Assembly (NCBI GenBank): GCA_032716605.1
Contig: CM064501.1
Span: 25,575,014-25,639,013 of the forward strand
DNA: 64,000 nucleotides
From: Paralithodes platypus
Taxonomy: Eukaryota > Arthropoda > Malacostraca > Decapoda > Lithodidae
Direction: 5' to 3'
Made by a program: the position numbers and the translations under genes. The notes under the pieces are model-generated. The model made no database searches and was not told the origin of the DNA. It saw only the letters and a list, made by a program, of their open reading frames with translations. Shown here one piece after another: positions 11,371 through 23,055 of this stretch. How positions within the stretch are numbered: the stretch's first letter is position 1; each line of letters begins with the position of its first letter.

Positions 11371-12275
11371 GTGTTAGTGATATACCTTATGCAAACAAGT
11401 ACAAGAGCCATGATACCAAGACTGACCACAAGACTAGCACCGTCCCATTTAAGAAGGGGCCGGGCCCTTCCCAGTACCAAGGGAAGCCCAAAGGGGAGGT
11501 GGAGTGTTATCATTGTCATAAAAAGGGGCACTTTGCAAGAGTCTGTCCTAGCAAACCACCTACAGCAGCTGTGTCTTTGGCCTGCAACATTGGTGTGTCT
11601 CCGAAGTCATCTGAGTTTGCCTGGGGCAGTTCGTCAGAGGCTGAGGCACAGCCAATGCAGAAGCACCTGGGAGGCTCGAACCCTGCTCAGGATGTTTTTT
11701 GCGACCATAGAGGGCGGGGTTGCGTGATGTGGGCGGGGCGCAAGCATGGAGTAGAGGTCTTGCGTGATACAGGTGCTTCCCAGACTCTGATGAAAAACTT
11801 GACTGGCTACCCTATAAACGCGGCTCGGGTGGTAGTGGTGCAGGGTATTAATGCAACTCGGTCATACCCGCTGGTGCGGTTGGAGTTGGAGGTGGATGGT
11901 GTGGCACGTGAATTGGATGTCGGGATTGTGGAGAAACTGCCAGTGGAGGGCGTCGACCTTCTTCTCGGCAACGACTTTGCAATGCCCGCTTCCGAGGTTC
12001 TACCCTTAGTCGTTGCCGAGAGGCCGGCCGACGTGAGTAGGGAAGAGCAAGAGTGGGTCGAGCGGTGCCAGACACAACCCATGGCGTGTGTTGTCACCCG
12101 AGCTCGGGCAGCTAAAGTGTCACAGCCTAGTCCTCCGCCTTCAGACCAGCGGAGGAACGATCAACAGGAGGAGGCTAAAGCTGGAGTTGGTTTTAAGAGT
12201 TTTGACTCGGCGGCTCTCCTGGGTGATTCAGTATTAGCACCATTACTTAATCCCTTGGCCTGTCATCGAGAGTGA
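11371..12275 (+). CDS. Nucleocapsid and protease of element A
   Basis: In a second frame relative to gag: CCHC knuckle CYHCHKKGHFARVC near 11502, an unbroken linker, then a retropepsin-like protease with LRDTGASQTL active site and GVDLLLGNDF. Here the zinc knuckle and protease are in one frame (six T at 11694-11699), unlike element 1. The frame ends at 12275 because the linker near 12252 is 11 bp shorter than in element 1, so integrase falls into the next frame. Confidence 0.85.
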
Positions 12276-15204
12276 CGAGGCTGGGCATGACGAGTCTCCA
12301 CGACAGCAACGTTATGTACATCGAGAGAGACAGAGGGAGCAGCCCAGTATCGGGGAAGGTCATGCATTGCTCCGGGAGCAGTTAGATCGCTTGGCACCCT
12401 CAGATATAAGTCGGTTGCAACTAGAGGACCCTGAGCTCCAAACGTGTGCTAATGGAGCTGTAGAGCTCGACGAGGACGGCGATGCACAGCCAGGAGATTT
12501 TTTTTATTTAGAAGGCATCCTTTATAGGCGTTTTCAAGACCCTAAACGTAGTTGGCAAAAGGGGTCCGGAGTAGTGGACCAGTTGGTGGTGCCACGGGAG
12601 TGCAGGGATAGCCTACTGAGGTTGGCGCATGACACACCACTGGCAGGACATCTAGGGGTGAGAAAAACGGTGGCGGCTTTGGGGAAATTGTTTTGGTGGC
12701 CGGGGATGAAGTCTCATGTGCAATCATGGATAAACTCCTGTGATATTTGTCAACGTGTCGGGAAACCGAACCAAGTTATTCCTAAGGCTCCGTTACACCC
12801 TATTCCTGTGATTGGGCCACCCTTTAGTAAAATTATTGTTGACATGGTTGGTCCACTCCCTCCCACTAAGGCGGGAAATAAATTTTTGTTAACCATAATG
12901 GATGTTGCCACTAGATACCCCGATGCATACCCTATGAAAAATGGAATGGCTAAGACGGTAGTCAGTAACTTGTTGTGGTACTTCTCAAGGTACGGGTACC
13001 CGGAGGAGATTCAGTCTGATCAGGGATCTAATTTCACCTCCAACATGTTCAAGCAAACAATGCAACAGCATGGGATACGAGCAGTAGTATCGTCAGCGTA
13101 TCACCCTGAGAGTCAAGGGGTGCTTGAGCGGTGGCATGCTACACTTAAAAGCATGCTCAGGTGTTATTGTGCTGACAACGGTATGGATTGGGATCTTGGA
13201 TTGCCTTATGTGCTGTTTGCTGCTCGGGAGGTACCTGGTGAGAGCCTGGGATTTAGTCCAAACGAGCTGATTTTTGGACACCGTGTCAGGGGCCCCCTTA
13301 ACATGCTGAAAGAAATTTGGGAGGGGACTGTGCAGCCTTGTCCATTATTAAAGTATGTGCTTGAAAGCCGTGAGCGCATGCTTAAGAGTCTGGAGATGGC
13401 AGGTAGAAATTTGACAGAATCACAAGCTTTGATGAAGGACAGGTATGATCGCAAAGTGAGGCTCCGGAAGTTCACTGTAGGACAAGAGGTATTAATTTTG
13501 TTGCCTTTGGTTGGTAACCCCCTCTCTGCGAAGTACACTGGACCTTATAAAATTGTAGAAAAAATTTCAGACTTAGATTACCTTGTTGCCACTCCAGACA
13601 GGAGGAAAAAGAACCAGTTATGTCACGTGAACCTTATTAAAGAGTATGTGAGGCGCCCCTCTGAGCCTCTCACTGTCCCTGTGTTGGCTTGTTGCGGCCG
13701 TGGTGGAGAAGGAGAGGGGGACAGTCAAGCTTCAGAGGAGGATAGCTGGGATCAACATGTTTCAGCGGATCAGTGGGCGGGGAACTCGAGCCTAAGGGCT
13801 GACGAGACTATAGCTCATTTGCCTGAGCCGCAGTTTGATGCTATCCGTCAGTTGTTCGGTTCATACCCCACTGTATTTGCTGAACACCCAGGCCTCACTA
13901 CTCAGGCTATGCATGATGTTGACGTGGGGGACCATCTACCCTTTAAGTCAATCCCGTACCGTGTGCCCCCCATAAAACTACCAGCTCTGAGGGATGAGTT
14001 GGAGTATATGCTCGGTAGAGGGTTGATAGAGAAAGGCACAGTTAAGTGGACTTCCCCTGTAACACTGCAGCCTAAGCCAGATGGCAAGGTACGCTTTTGT
14101 ATTGATTTCCGTAGGTTAAACGGTTTGACTCCAACTAACCCATATCCTCTTCCTCGGGTTGATGATAGTGTTGACAAAATTGGTAATGCTCGTTTTTTGT
14201 CTAAAGTAGATTTAGTAAAAGGTTACTGGCAAGTACCTTTGTCCGAGCGTGCTAAAGAGGTATGTGGTTTTGTTGTGGACGGGAGTACCTACCGGTGCAA
14301 TGTTATGCCTTACGGGCTTAAGAATGCACCAGCAACGTTTCAGAACCTGATGAATGAAATTGTAAAGGACATTCCAAATTGCACCGTATATTTGGACGAT
14401 GTAGTCATTTATGATGACGACTTTGAGAGCCATTGTGAGCACCTTGAGACCTTGTTCCGGAAACTTAGTGAAGCAGGTCTGGTAGTAAATTTGGCAAAGT
14501 GTGACTTCGTAAAAGCCACTGTGCAGTACCTTGGGTTTGTAGTGGGAAGGGGACAGGTGTGCCCTCCTCAGAACAAGGTACAGGCTATCAATAAATTTCC
14601 GCACCCAACAACCAAGAAGCAGATTATGAGATTCTTGGGTATGATAGGCTACTACAGACGCTTCATAAAAGGTTACTCAACGGTGTTGGCACCTCTCACA
14701 GATTTGTTATCTAAAGACAAAAAGTTTTTGTGGGCACCTGAGTGTGAAAAGGCTTTCACTTTGGTGAAACATTTGCTATGTACTCACCCGATACTCAGGG
14801 CCCCAGACTTTAACAGGCCTTTTCAGCTGGCAACAGATGCTAGTGGTGTAGGGGCTGGTGCCGTCTTGCTACAGACAGACAATGAAGGTGTGGAACACCC
14901 AGTAAGTTTCTTTTCTAAGAAGTTCAATGCTGCACAAAAGAACTATTCTACAATAGAAAAGGAATTACTGGCGATTGTGCTGTCGCTCAGGCACTTCGAG
15001 GTGTATGTTCCAGCCTATGGCCCAGTCGTGGTTATCTACACTGATCATCACCCTTTGAGATTCCTGAATCAATTTCACAATCACAATATGAGACTGACCA
15101 GGTGGTCTTTGATGTTGCAGGAGTATAACCTGGACATCCGTCATATTGCTGGATGTGACAATGTGATCGCGGATTGTTTATCAAGGGTGGATGATCAGTC
15201 GTAG
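12238..15204 (+). CDS. Integrase - RT - RNase H polyprotein of element A
   Basis: A single open frame of about 988 codons. Order: HHCC zinc finger (GHLGV ... CDICQRVGK), integrase core with Asp in IIVDMVGPL, Asp in QSDQGSNF and Glu in PESQGVLERWH, and a GPY/F-type module (KYTGPYKIVEKISDLDYLVATP). A linker follows, then RT (VDLVKGYWQVPL, MPYGLKNAPATF, YLDDVVIY), connection domain (FLGMIGYYRRFIKGYS) and RNase H (LATDASGVGAGAV, TDHHPLRF, IADCLSR). All catalytic motifs look intact. The order integrase before RT is that of Gmr1-like elements; the RT is of Ty3/gypsy type. The true frame continues from protease; no separate start is expected. Confidence 0.93.
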   Translation, partial: HHYLIPWPVIESDEAGHDESPRQQRYVHRERQREQPSIGEGHALLREQLDRLAPSDISRLQLEDPELQTCANGAVELDEDGDAQPGDFFYLEGILYRRFQDPKRSWQKGSGVVDQLVVPRECRDSLLRLAHDTPLAGHLGVRKTVAALGKLFWWPGMKSHVQSWINSCDICQRVGKPNQVIPKAPLHPIPVIGPPFSKIIVDMVGPLPPTKAGNKFLLTIMDVATRYPDAYPMKNGMAKTVVSNLLWYFSRYGYPEEIQSDQGSNFTSNMFKQTMQQHGIRAVVSSAYHPESQGVLERWHATLKSMLRCYCADNGMDWDLGLPYVLFAAREVPGESLGFSPNELIFGHRVRGPLNMLKEIWEGTVQPCPLLKYVLESRERMLKSLEMAGRNLTESQALMKDRYDRKVRLRKFTVGQEVLILLPLVGNPLSAKYTGPYKIVEKISDLDYLVATPDRRKKNQLCHVNLIKEYVRRPSEPLTVPVLACCGRGGEGEGDSQASEEDSWDQHVSADQWAGNSSLRADETIAHLPEPQFDAIRQLFGSYPTVFAEHPGLTTQAMHDVDVGDHLPFKSIPYRVPPIKLPALRDELEYMLGRGLIEKGTVKWTSPVTLQPKPDGKVRFCIDFRRLNGLTPTNPYPLPRVDDSVDKIGNARFLSKVDLVKGYWQVPLSERAKEVCGFVVDGSTYRCNVMPYGLKNAPATFQNLMNEIVKDIPNCTVYLDDVVIYDDDFESHCEHLETLFRKLSEAGLVVNLAKCDFVKATVQYLGFVVGRGQVCPPQNKVQAINKFPHPTTKKQIMRFLGMIGYYRRFIKGYSTVLAPLTDLLSKDKKFLWAPECEKAFTLVKHLLCTHPILRAPDFNRPFQLATDASGVGAGAVLLQTDNEGVEHPVSFFSKKFNAAQKNYSTIEKELLAIVLSLRHFEVYVPAYGPVVVIYTDHHPLRFLNQFHNHNMRLTRWSLMLQEYNLDIRHIAGCDNVIADCLSRVDDQS

Positions 15205-15597
15205 GCTATCACAGGTGTGTGGGTTTGAGTGGAGGAAAATAGGCTGCCCTTATAGTGCAGCCGGGAAAAACATATTAAAATATAAAAATCATATAAAAAC
15301 TCTTTCTTTTGATATAGGTAATCGTATAAGTTTGTCATAGCCTATAGAGTTTGAGTAGTCCACAAACTATCAAACGGCTGAGCTGCTGTAAGCTCGCTCT
15401 GGGAGCATGATATTGTGTCTTTTTGCTATTGTTGGGAGGAGTTATAAAATGTGAATTTTTGGTTAATAATAAGATGCGTTTTGGTGATAAACTCAGCTTT
15501 GTTTTAGTGCCATGCGGTCGCTGGGTCGCTGGGTGTGAGGGGCTTGATGGGGTTCTGTGTTTGTCAGATTTTAGCTCAGGGTTGAGCAAGTAAAATC

Positions 15598-15607
15598 TTG
15601 GGGGAGG
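15598..15607 (+). promoter_or_regulatory. Polypurine tract of element A
   Basis: TTGGGGGAGG directly abuts the 3' LTR start TGTGACGC; it would prime plus-strand DNA synthesis. Confidence 0.8.
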
Positions 15608-17463
15608 TGTGACGCATGTCCAGTGTGAGCATGCTGTACAGAACGCCTAGTCATGCCCCACTCTCGCTAGGATCGTCAGGGCAGGAACTTTGGCTGTAGT
15701 CTATGTAGAGTTTCCTAACTTAGTTCATGTGAGCCGTTGTACTATAAGTAATATGAATATGTATTTTGTTTTCATCTGAGTCAACGAGTTCTATTTTATA
15801 TCATTAGTTATAAGTATTGTGTGTAAAACTTATTTGTAATGATGGGAGAAGCGGCAGCCACAGTTGGGGGTCAGTGGGTGCGCCATGCGGGAGGTGGGCC
15901 TAACTCACTAGCACTCCCCCCCCCCTCCCCCCTCCCCTCAGTGCTAGGAAAGCCTTTGTCTATCCCAGAGGAGAGAGAGAAATTACGTAATGATTGTCAG
16001 TGGGCGGTCCTTAGTAGTTCACGTTGGGCTCACTAGAGGGCCGAGTATAAAAAGGGAAGTCTAGCCATTTTTTGATCAGAACTCATTAGGCAGAGCGACT
16101 TCTCATTTCCCTTGCTAACTATATATATTCTTCTGACTGATGTGAACTTTCTCTACTACCTTACATTCTTATCTCCTCTTTTCCCTACCCTTTTTAACTT
16201 CCATGGTCCCGTTGGTGCAGAGCTAGTCAGCCAACGTATTATCGCTTGAGTTCTCGAGATACATGCCTATTAGATAGCCTATTTTGGAAGGGTTAACTTA
16301 GAATAGGATTGATTTATGTTTGTTGCACTTGTCTATGCATTTCCCTGTGTGTTATTATTATTATTCCTGTTTCTGCTAGTCTAGGTAATGCTAGACTGGG
16401 GTAAGGCTTTTCTGTGTTACGAGTTGTTGTTTGATGCAGTGGTTAAGCGATAAACCTGCATACTCGTTTCGGTTCAGTGAAGCCTAGGTTGTCTTCGCGG
16501 CTGACTGTGTTGAGTTAATAATTTACAGTGCGTGAGGGCAAGAGCCTAACCACCCTGTATTTTATTAACAGCTTGTTTTTACTTTGTCAAGGAGCCGGGA
16601 GAAAACCAGATACAAGGGATCTGGATTTCTCAAAGTGCACTTGTTAGTGTTAACGTAATACTTTAAACAGTTGTGAGGACTTCGCTAGGCTACGAGCCGT
16701 TTTTGCTCAGTCACTGCTACCTTTTGCCCACAGTACCCCAGCTAGACTTTACTCGATTAGTAGATACAGAATAGTATTGAAGCTTTCCTTATGTATGATA
16801 TTGTTTATGCACTATTGATTTCATGTGTTGCAAGCTTGGCTACTTTAGTGATTAGTGGCCCACGAGCACAATCCGAGTAGGCTATTGCCGTTGCATTTGC
16901 GGAGTACTTCTTTTTAATGTTTGCCATTTACTATTGCATATTCTTTTAATTATTCTTATGCCAATTTAAACCTGTAATAGTATTTAATTGCCAGTGTTTT
17001 TCTTATTGAATTACTGTTCAAAATCCGATACGTACTTCTTACGAGCATCCGAGAAGCATCTAACTTTTTCAGAAGATTCCTTGCTCGATGCTTAAGGACT
17101 ATTAATTAACGTAACGTAATAGTGCCGATCCGAAGTAGAGGGTGGAGGACTTCTTAAGTTCTTAGTCAAGGGTGGATTACTTCGGCTTCGGCCAACACTA
17201 TTCTTTGGTGTTGTTGTTTCTTACTTCTTTGTTTGATTGTTGACCAGACTAGAGAATTCCTGTCTCTTTATTAGTCTGTTGTTGAACACTAGTACCGAGT
17301 TCTTGTATACCCCGTTATAGCAGATTGAACTCTGGAGGGTATTGGTGTTTTTTGTTCGGCTGGCAGTACTCAGGGGTTGGGATCGTGTGTTTCCGTTGTG
17401 GCAGCGAGCCGTATTAGAGTCCTGATTGAGAGCCCTTGTGTACCCGAGTGCCAGGTCGTAACA
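15608..17463 (+). repeat. 3' LTR of element A
   Basis: 1856 bp. By eye it matches the 5' LTR throughout except one G fewer in two G runs (near 16369 and 16397) and one T fewer in a T run (near 17066). It ends GTAACA, followed by the ATAA target duplicate. Confidence 0.93.
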
Positions 17464-19415
17464 ATAATGAACAGAAGGGGCCCCAAAACCGACCCTTGGG
17501 GGACCTCACTTTTAACTAATCCCCAGTCCGATTTTACACCATTTATACTAACACTCTGTTTCCTACCAATCAGCCATGACTTAATCCACTTGAGTAGCAT
17601 CTCCCCCAATACCATGTCCTTCTATCTTCCTTAACAGCCTTTCATGTGGAACTTTATCAAAGGCCTTACTGAAGTCTAAGTAAACTATATCATATGATTT
17701 GTCGTTATCTACCGCTTCATAAACCTCGGAGAAAAAACTGAGTAAATTTGTTAGGCAGGATCGTCCTGGAGTGAAACCATGTTGAGAGGGTTTTATTAAC
17801 TTGAACATATCTAAGTTATATCAAATTTTCCTGGCAATAATTGATTCTAGCAATTTCCCTATAATTGATGTGAGACTAATAGGACGGTAATTTGATGCTA
17901 TGGACTTATCACCTTTTTTAAATATCGGAATTATATTTGCGAGCTTCCATGAATCAGGAACTAAGCCTAAAGCAAATTAATTATTAAATAGGTGAGTTAA
18001 TGGGTAACTTAATTCTTCCTTGCATTCTTTTAATACCCTAGCATACACCTCAACTGGACCTGGAGATCTCTGAGGTTTTAGGCTATCTATTTTCTTAATT
18101 ACTTCGTCACTAGTGACCTGAACTGTGCTTTATATTTCGTCTATACTACCGTTAAAAGCTTGGTTGACTACTGGAACTTGATCTAAATTTTCGTTTGTAA
18201 AAACAGAAAGGAAATGACTATTTAGAGTATTGCACATTTCTAACACATCATCTGTAATCTCACCTATGACATTCTTAAGAGGCCCTACTGTATCCTTTAC
18301 CTTAGATTTATACAATTGATAAAATGCTTTAGGGTTGTTTTTGGATTAATTTGCTACCTTGATTTCGTAGTTTCTTTTTTCCATCCTAATTTCCTTCTTT
18401 TCCTGCCTCGACAAGTTATGGTGATATCCTATAAGGTGGATTTCGCCTTCCTGTATTTTTATGTATACACCTCTCTACCTAAAAGATCTTATTTATTTGT
18501 CATCCATTTTGGTTGGTTTGTATGTGATCTAAATTTTCTTTTTGGTATATATTTATCTTGTTCGCTCTGTAAGGCAGAGATGAACTGATTATACACACTA
18601 TTTAAATTTTCAGTTGGTTGTCTAACTATCTCAGCTGTGTGACCCACCTGGCCCTGACCTCAATATTCTGCTGGAACTAATCGGCTTACTTGACCTAAAT
18701 CTCCTGACTCACCTTTAATTCTGAGTGATCGGTTTAATCCCCTAAAATTGGCTTTTCTAAAGTCAGGGATAAGAACCTTATTTTCCTTTGGTTTACAATT
18801 TAATTATATAGATAAATATATTGATTTATGGTCACTGTTCCCTAGCTGGTCGCCCACTTCTAAATTTGTTATCCAATTTTCTCTGTTGCTAAGAACTAGG
18901 TCAAGAATATTATATCCTCTAGTTGGCGAATTTACAAATTGAAAGAGAAAGTTGTCTAATACTACTTCAAGAAAATCTTCGGATTCGTTATTGCTAGTTT
19001 GATTAACTCAGTCTATACCTGGAAGATTAAAGTCGCCTAAAATGCAAACATTATTATTCTGAGATGCCTTACTGATTTCTTCCCATAATAATTTGCCTAA
19101 ATTTCGACAAAGACAGAGTGCCCTATAAATGGTTCCCAAAATAATTGTCTCACCTTCCCCACTAATCTCTACCCACACACTTTCATTTTCGCTATTTGTT
19201 TTAATATCTGATCTAAGGCAACATTTTAAAGTATCCCTTACATAAATTGCAACTCTACCTCCCCTTCTGTCTGTTCTGTCATATTTAAATAAATTGTATC
19301 CTGGCATATGAAATTCTGCTAATAGATGTCTAGAGTCAGTATTTATCCAGGTTTCTGTATTCGCTATAATGTCTATATTGTCCTTGCTAACAATTGCCCT
19401 AAGCTGATCTTCTAG
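17464..19415 (-). mobile_element. CR1-like LINE F, 5' part (endonuclease and RT)
   Basis: Continuation of the LINE at 7021-8035 beyond element A. On the minus strand: partial endonuclease (LRAIVSK, TETWINTD, VWVEISGEGE, CILGDFNLPGID) from 19415, a spacer, then RT (LSVFTNENLDQVPV; HGFTPGRSCLTNLLSFFSE; LDFSKAFDKVPHERLL; VPQGSVLGPLLFII). The 5' end is truncated within the endonuclease. Multiple stops and frameshifts break it. Its family members at 24650 and 46832 align along the whole length. Confidence 0.85.
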
Positions 19416-21364
19416 CTTCTAGCATTCCTTCTAACTTGCCTACCAGTGAACCAGCTACTTCTAGTTCTAACCAAACTTCTAAACTGACTTTTTTGAGTGC
19501 CTCTCCTAATAACCCCACAGAGACTCAAGACAGTGTTCTAGCTGGTAGTGACCTTCCTAGCTGTTCTGTTGATCAGTTTCAACCCTTTCGTTCTATAGGA
19601 ACAGTTTCTTTTTCTGACACTTCCACTAAATATCCCATTCAAGTACTTAGGGACGCAGGAGCCTCAAATAGCCTCATGTTAACAGGTGTGGTGCCTGATT
19701 TGGAGGATTGTTATTTGGCCCAGAGTGTTCTGATCAATGGAGTTAGTGGGTGTATTACTGTTCCTCTGGCTAAGGTTTATTTGAATACTGAGTTAGCTAG
19801 TGGGTACTTCACTGTAGGAATTCAAGAGTCACTACCTGTGAAAGGAGTGAACTTCCTGTTAGGGAATGATATTGCAGGTGGAAAAGTTGTACCTGACCCC
19901 ATTTTAGTTTCGTCTCCCTCATTATGTAATAACACAGAACAGCTGGAAAAGGACTATCCTTATTTGCTCCCTTCTTGTGTAATGACTAGGAGCATGTCAG
20001 CTCAACAGAATGACAGTAAGGATAGCACTAATTCTGTGGATGTTGATCTCTCACACCTATTTTCTGATAATGACCCTTCTCAGGTGTTAGCTTCTACAGA
20101 GTATCTAAGTAATGTACCAATTGATTCTGACACTCTTAAAGAAGCCCAAGTAAAAGACTCTGAGTTAGCACCATTCTTTGACAAGGCTGTCGAGGATTAT
20201 GAGTTGGTGAACTTTCCCATATGCTTTTATGTGAGGAACGGTATCCGATTGAGAAAATACAGACCTCCTAAGGTACCAGCTAATGAAACATGGCAAGAAT
20301 ACCACCAAGTGGTTATACCTACAATGTTCAGATCTCTTATCATATCAGTGGGTCATGACCTCAGTGGTGGACATTTAGGTGTTAACAAAACTTATACTAA
20401 AATCTCCAAGGACTTCTTCTGGCCTAAAATGAAGCAATCTGTTGCCTACCACTGTAAAACATGTCATGGGTGCCAAATGGCTGGAAAATCAAATCAGCCA
20501 ATATAACCTTCACCATTAAATCCTATTCCAGGAACAGAGGAACCTTTCAGTAAAGTAATCATTGATTGTGTTGGTCCCTTGCCGAAAACACGCAGTGGAA
20601 ATGAGTATTTGCTGACGGTTATGTGTTCTACCACTAGGAATCCAGAGGTTTTTCCATTGAGACTAATAACTGCCAAGAATATCGTGAAAGCCCTTAGTAA
20701 ATTCTTCACTCAGTATGGAATTCCTCGTATTGTCCAATCTGACCTAGGTAGCAATTTCACTTCCAAACATTTCAAACAAACTATGGATGAGTTGGGAGTG
20801 CACCAGTACCATTCCACAGCCTGTAGATCAGAGTCCCAAGGTGCATTCAAACGCCTACATCAAACTCTCAAGTAAATGTTGACAAAGTATTGCGAGGAAA
20901 ATAATGCAGATTGGGATGAAGGTATTCATTTTGTATTGTATGCTGTAAGGAGTAGTGTACAAGATTCCCTTGGTTTTTCACCTTTTGAGTTGGTGTATGG
21001 TCATGAGGTTAGAGGTCCTCTTAAAGTTCTAAAAGAATCTTGGTTAGATACACCTTCCAGTAAACCTCTTCTTACCTATGTTCACCAGTTTAGACAAAGA
21101 TTAAAAACTGCTATAGAACATGCAATGAAAAACGTGAAGGATTCTCAAGTAACAATGAAAGACAATTTTGACCGGAAAGCTGTTGCCAGAGAGTTTAAGC
21201 CAGGTGATCTTGTGTTAGCCTTTCTGCCAATCCCTAAGAAACCTTTACAAAGTAAGTTTCATGGTCCTTATGTGATAAAACGAAAGACCATTAATGTAAA
21301 TTATTTCCTGAAAACTCCAGACAGACGAAAGGTAGAGAGACTGATACATGTGAACCTAATCTAG
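19416..21364 (+). pseudogene. Protease and integrase of element B
   Basis: Same phase as the B gag. Protease: VLRDAGASNSLM, then GVNFLLGNDI; the active-site triplet reads DAG rather than DTG/DSG. Integrase: HHCC finger (GHLGVNKTY ... CKTCHGCQMAGK), core Asp (IIDCVGPLP), Asp (QSDLGSNFTS), Glu (SESQGAFKRLH), and a GPY/F-type end (KFHGPYVIKRKT). Three in-frame stops interrupt it: TAA 20504-20506, TAA 20873-20875, TAG 21362-21364. RT follows directly in the same phase, so this too is integrase-before-RT. The sequence is AT-rich. Confidence 0.85.
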
Positions 21365-22695
21365 CCATACTTTGTAAGAGATCCTGGCAATGATGCCTCT
21401 GTGTTGAACGTGTATCTAGCAAACTTTGTTATTGCGGATGATGATGATATTTCTTTGCCCTTGGACACTAAATTGCAAAACTCTGACTTCTTGTCTAATC
21501 CTTATCTAAAATTTCAGCACTTGCCACCTGACCAGAGTGGTGACTTGGAATCCCTGCTTAATGAGTTCCCACAGCTGTTTGGCAATGTTCCCAGGCAGTG
21601 CCCTCTGGTTGAGCATGATGTGGTGTTGGTCGAAGGTGCTCGTCCCATTAAGCAGCATCACTACCGCGCCAGTCCATGGAAGCGGGAGGCCCTGAGGAAG
21701 GAGGTGCAGTTCCTGATGGATCATGGCTTGGTGGAGAATGACAGCGAGTGGGCTTCACGTACATGCCTGTTAGTGGACAAGCCGGATGGATCGTTCCGGA
21801 TGTGTACTGAATACCGCCAGGTTAACCACCTAACCTGTCAGGACTGCTACCCTCTTCCTCGGATAGACGACCTAATCGACCAACTGGGGGACGCCAACTA
21901 CATTACCAAGATCGACTTATTGCGTGGGTACTACCAGGTCCGGCTGACTGAGCGTGCCAAGCGAATCTCTGCATTTGTCACCCCTGACGGCTTATACCAC
22001 TACACCGTCATACCCTTTGGGATGGTAAACGCACCAGCAACCTTCCAACGGCTGACTCATCGGGTGACAGAGGGACTCGTCGGGGTGCAATCTTACTTGG
22101 ACGATCTGGTAGTCTACAGCAAATCCTGGGAAGATCACCAACTTCAACTGCACGCCCTGGCTGAAGCACATTTAACAGTGAACTTGGCCAAGAGTGAGTT
22201 TGGACATGCCAACGTAATATTTCTAGGTCATGTGGTTGGGCAAGGTGAGGTTAGCCCAGTATCCGTGAAAATCCGTGCCCTTCCCACAAATGCGCCCATA
22301 CTGAAATCTCCACAATTCGCCAAGCCGTTCATCTTGCAAATAGATGCCTTGATGTGGGAGCAGGGGCTGTATTGTTACAGTATAGCGAGAATGAAGTATT
22401 ACATCCTGTTTGCTATGCATCCACAAAGTTCAAACCATACCAGAAACATTATAGTACCATTGAGAAGGAATGCTTTGCATTATTGTTTGCCATTGATAAG
22501 TTTAATGTGTACTTAAATGGTTCTTGCTTTCCTATTGATGTGTTCACTGATCATAATCCCCTCAAATTTGTGCATTAGATGAACACTCTAACCAGCGTCT
22601 CATGAGGTGGGCTTTGGCATTGCAGCCTTACAAGCTGCACATTTTTCATATCAAGGGGAAGAACAATATAATTGCAGACATGTTATCTAGGACTT
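21365..22695 (+). pseudogene. RT and RNase H of element B
   Basis: RT carries the motifs CTEYRQVN, KIDLLRGYYQV, IPFGMVNAPATF and SYLDDLVVY. A short loss follows HALAEAHLTV, and the connection domain is mostly missing: KIRALPTNAPILKSP jumps over the FLGM-YYRRF segment. A frameshift near 22345 leads into RNase H (DVGAGAVLLQYSE, TDHNPLKF), and a stop and frame change near 22576 precede the last motif (IIADMLSRT, stop at 22693-22695). The RT part (about 21590-22310) is clearly richer in G+C than integrase before it and RNase H after it. Confidence 0.82.
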
Positions 22696-22732
22696 AGAAC
22701 GATTTGATTTACAATGTTTCCCTTATAAATCT

Positions 22733-22746
22733 CTAAATAGGGGAGG
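22733..22746 (+). promoter_or_regulatory. Polypurine tract of element B
   Basis: AATAGGGGAGG-type purine run directly before the LTR start TGTTATGTATTG. Confidence 0.65.
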
Positions 22747-23055
22747 TGTTATGTATTGCCTTAATTAAACAAATTGCTGGTGGAATTGAGGTAACTAATT
22801 ATTAGTGGGTATATGTGACTATTTATTTGTACATAGGAAGGCCTTTAGTCAGTAAGATAACATCGGGGAACATATTTGTGTCCAGAGGTGTACTGTAATA
22901 GCAAGACATCTTTTGCCCCAGGCCATGAACGCAGGCAGATTTTGGCGCCAAGCGCGTTGCTTCCCCCCTCACCTGCTTGTTTGTGTGTGTCTCTGGCAGA
23001 CGTATGATTAGTCTTTATATAACTAGTGATTTAGTGTTCTTACTCTTCATTTATA

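Larger units (their letters stand above)
8036..17463 (+). mobile_element. Element A: young, near-complete Gmr1-like LTR retrotransposon
   Basis: A 9428-bp element with two LTRs (8036-9894, 15608-17463) and the 4-bp target duplication ATAA (8032-8035, 17464-17467). Internal order is primer site, gag, protease, integrase, RT, RNase H, polypurine tract. The LTRs differ, by eye, only by three homopolymer-length changes, so insertion was recent. It sits in a CR1-like LINE, whose RT reading continues exactly on either side. Two frame breaks (near 11364 and 12252) interrupt gag-pol. Confidence 0.92.

Noticed and set aside
11371..11727. Continuation of the element A gag frame after 11370
   Set aside because: After the C run the frame no longer encodes the zinc knuckle; the real sequence continues in the next frame.
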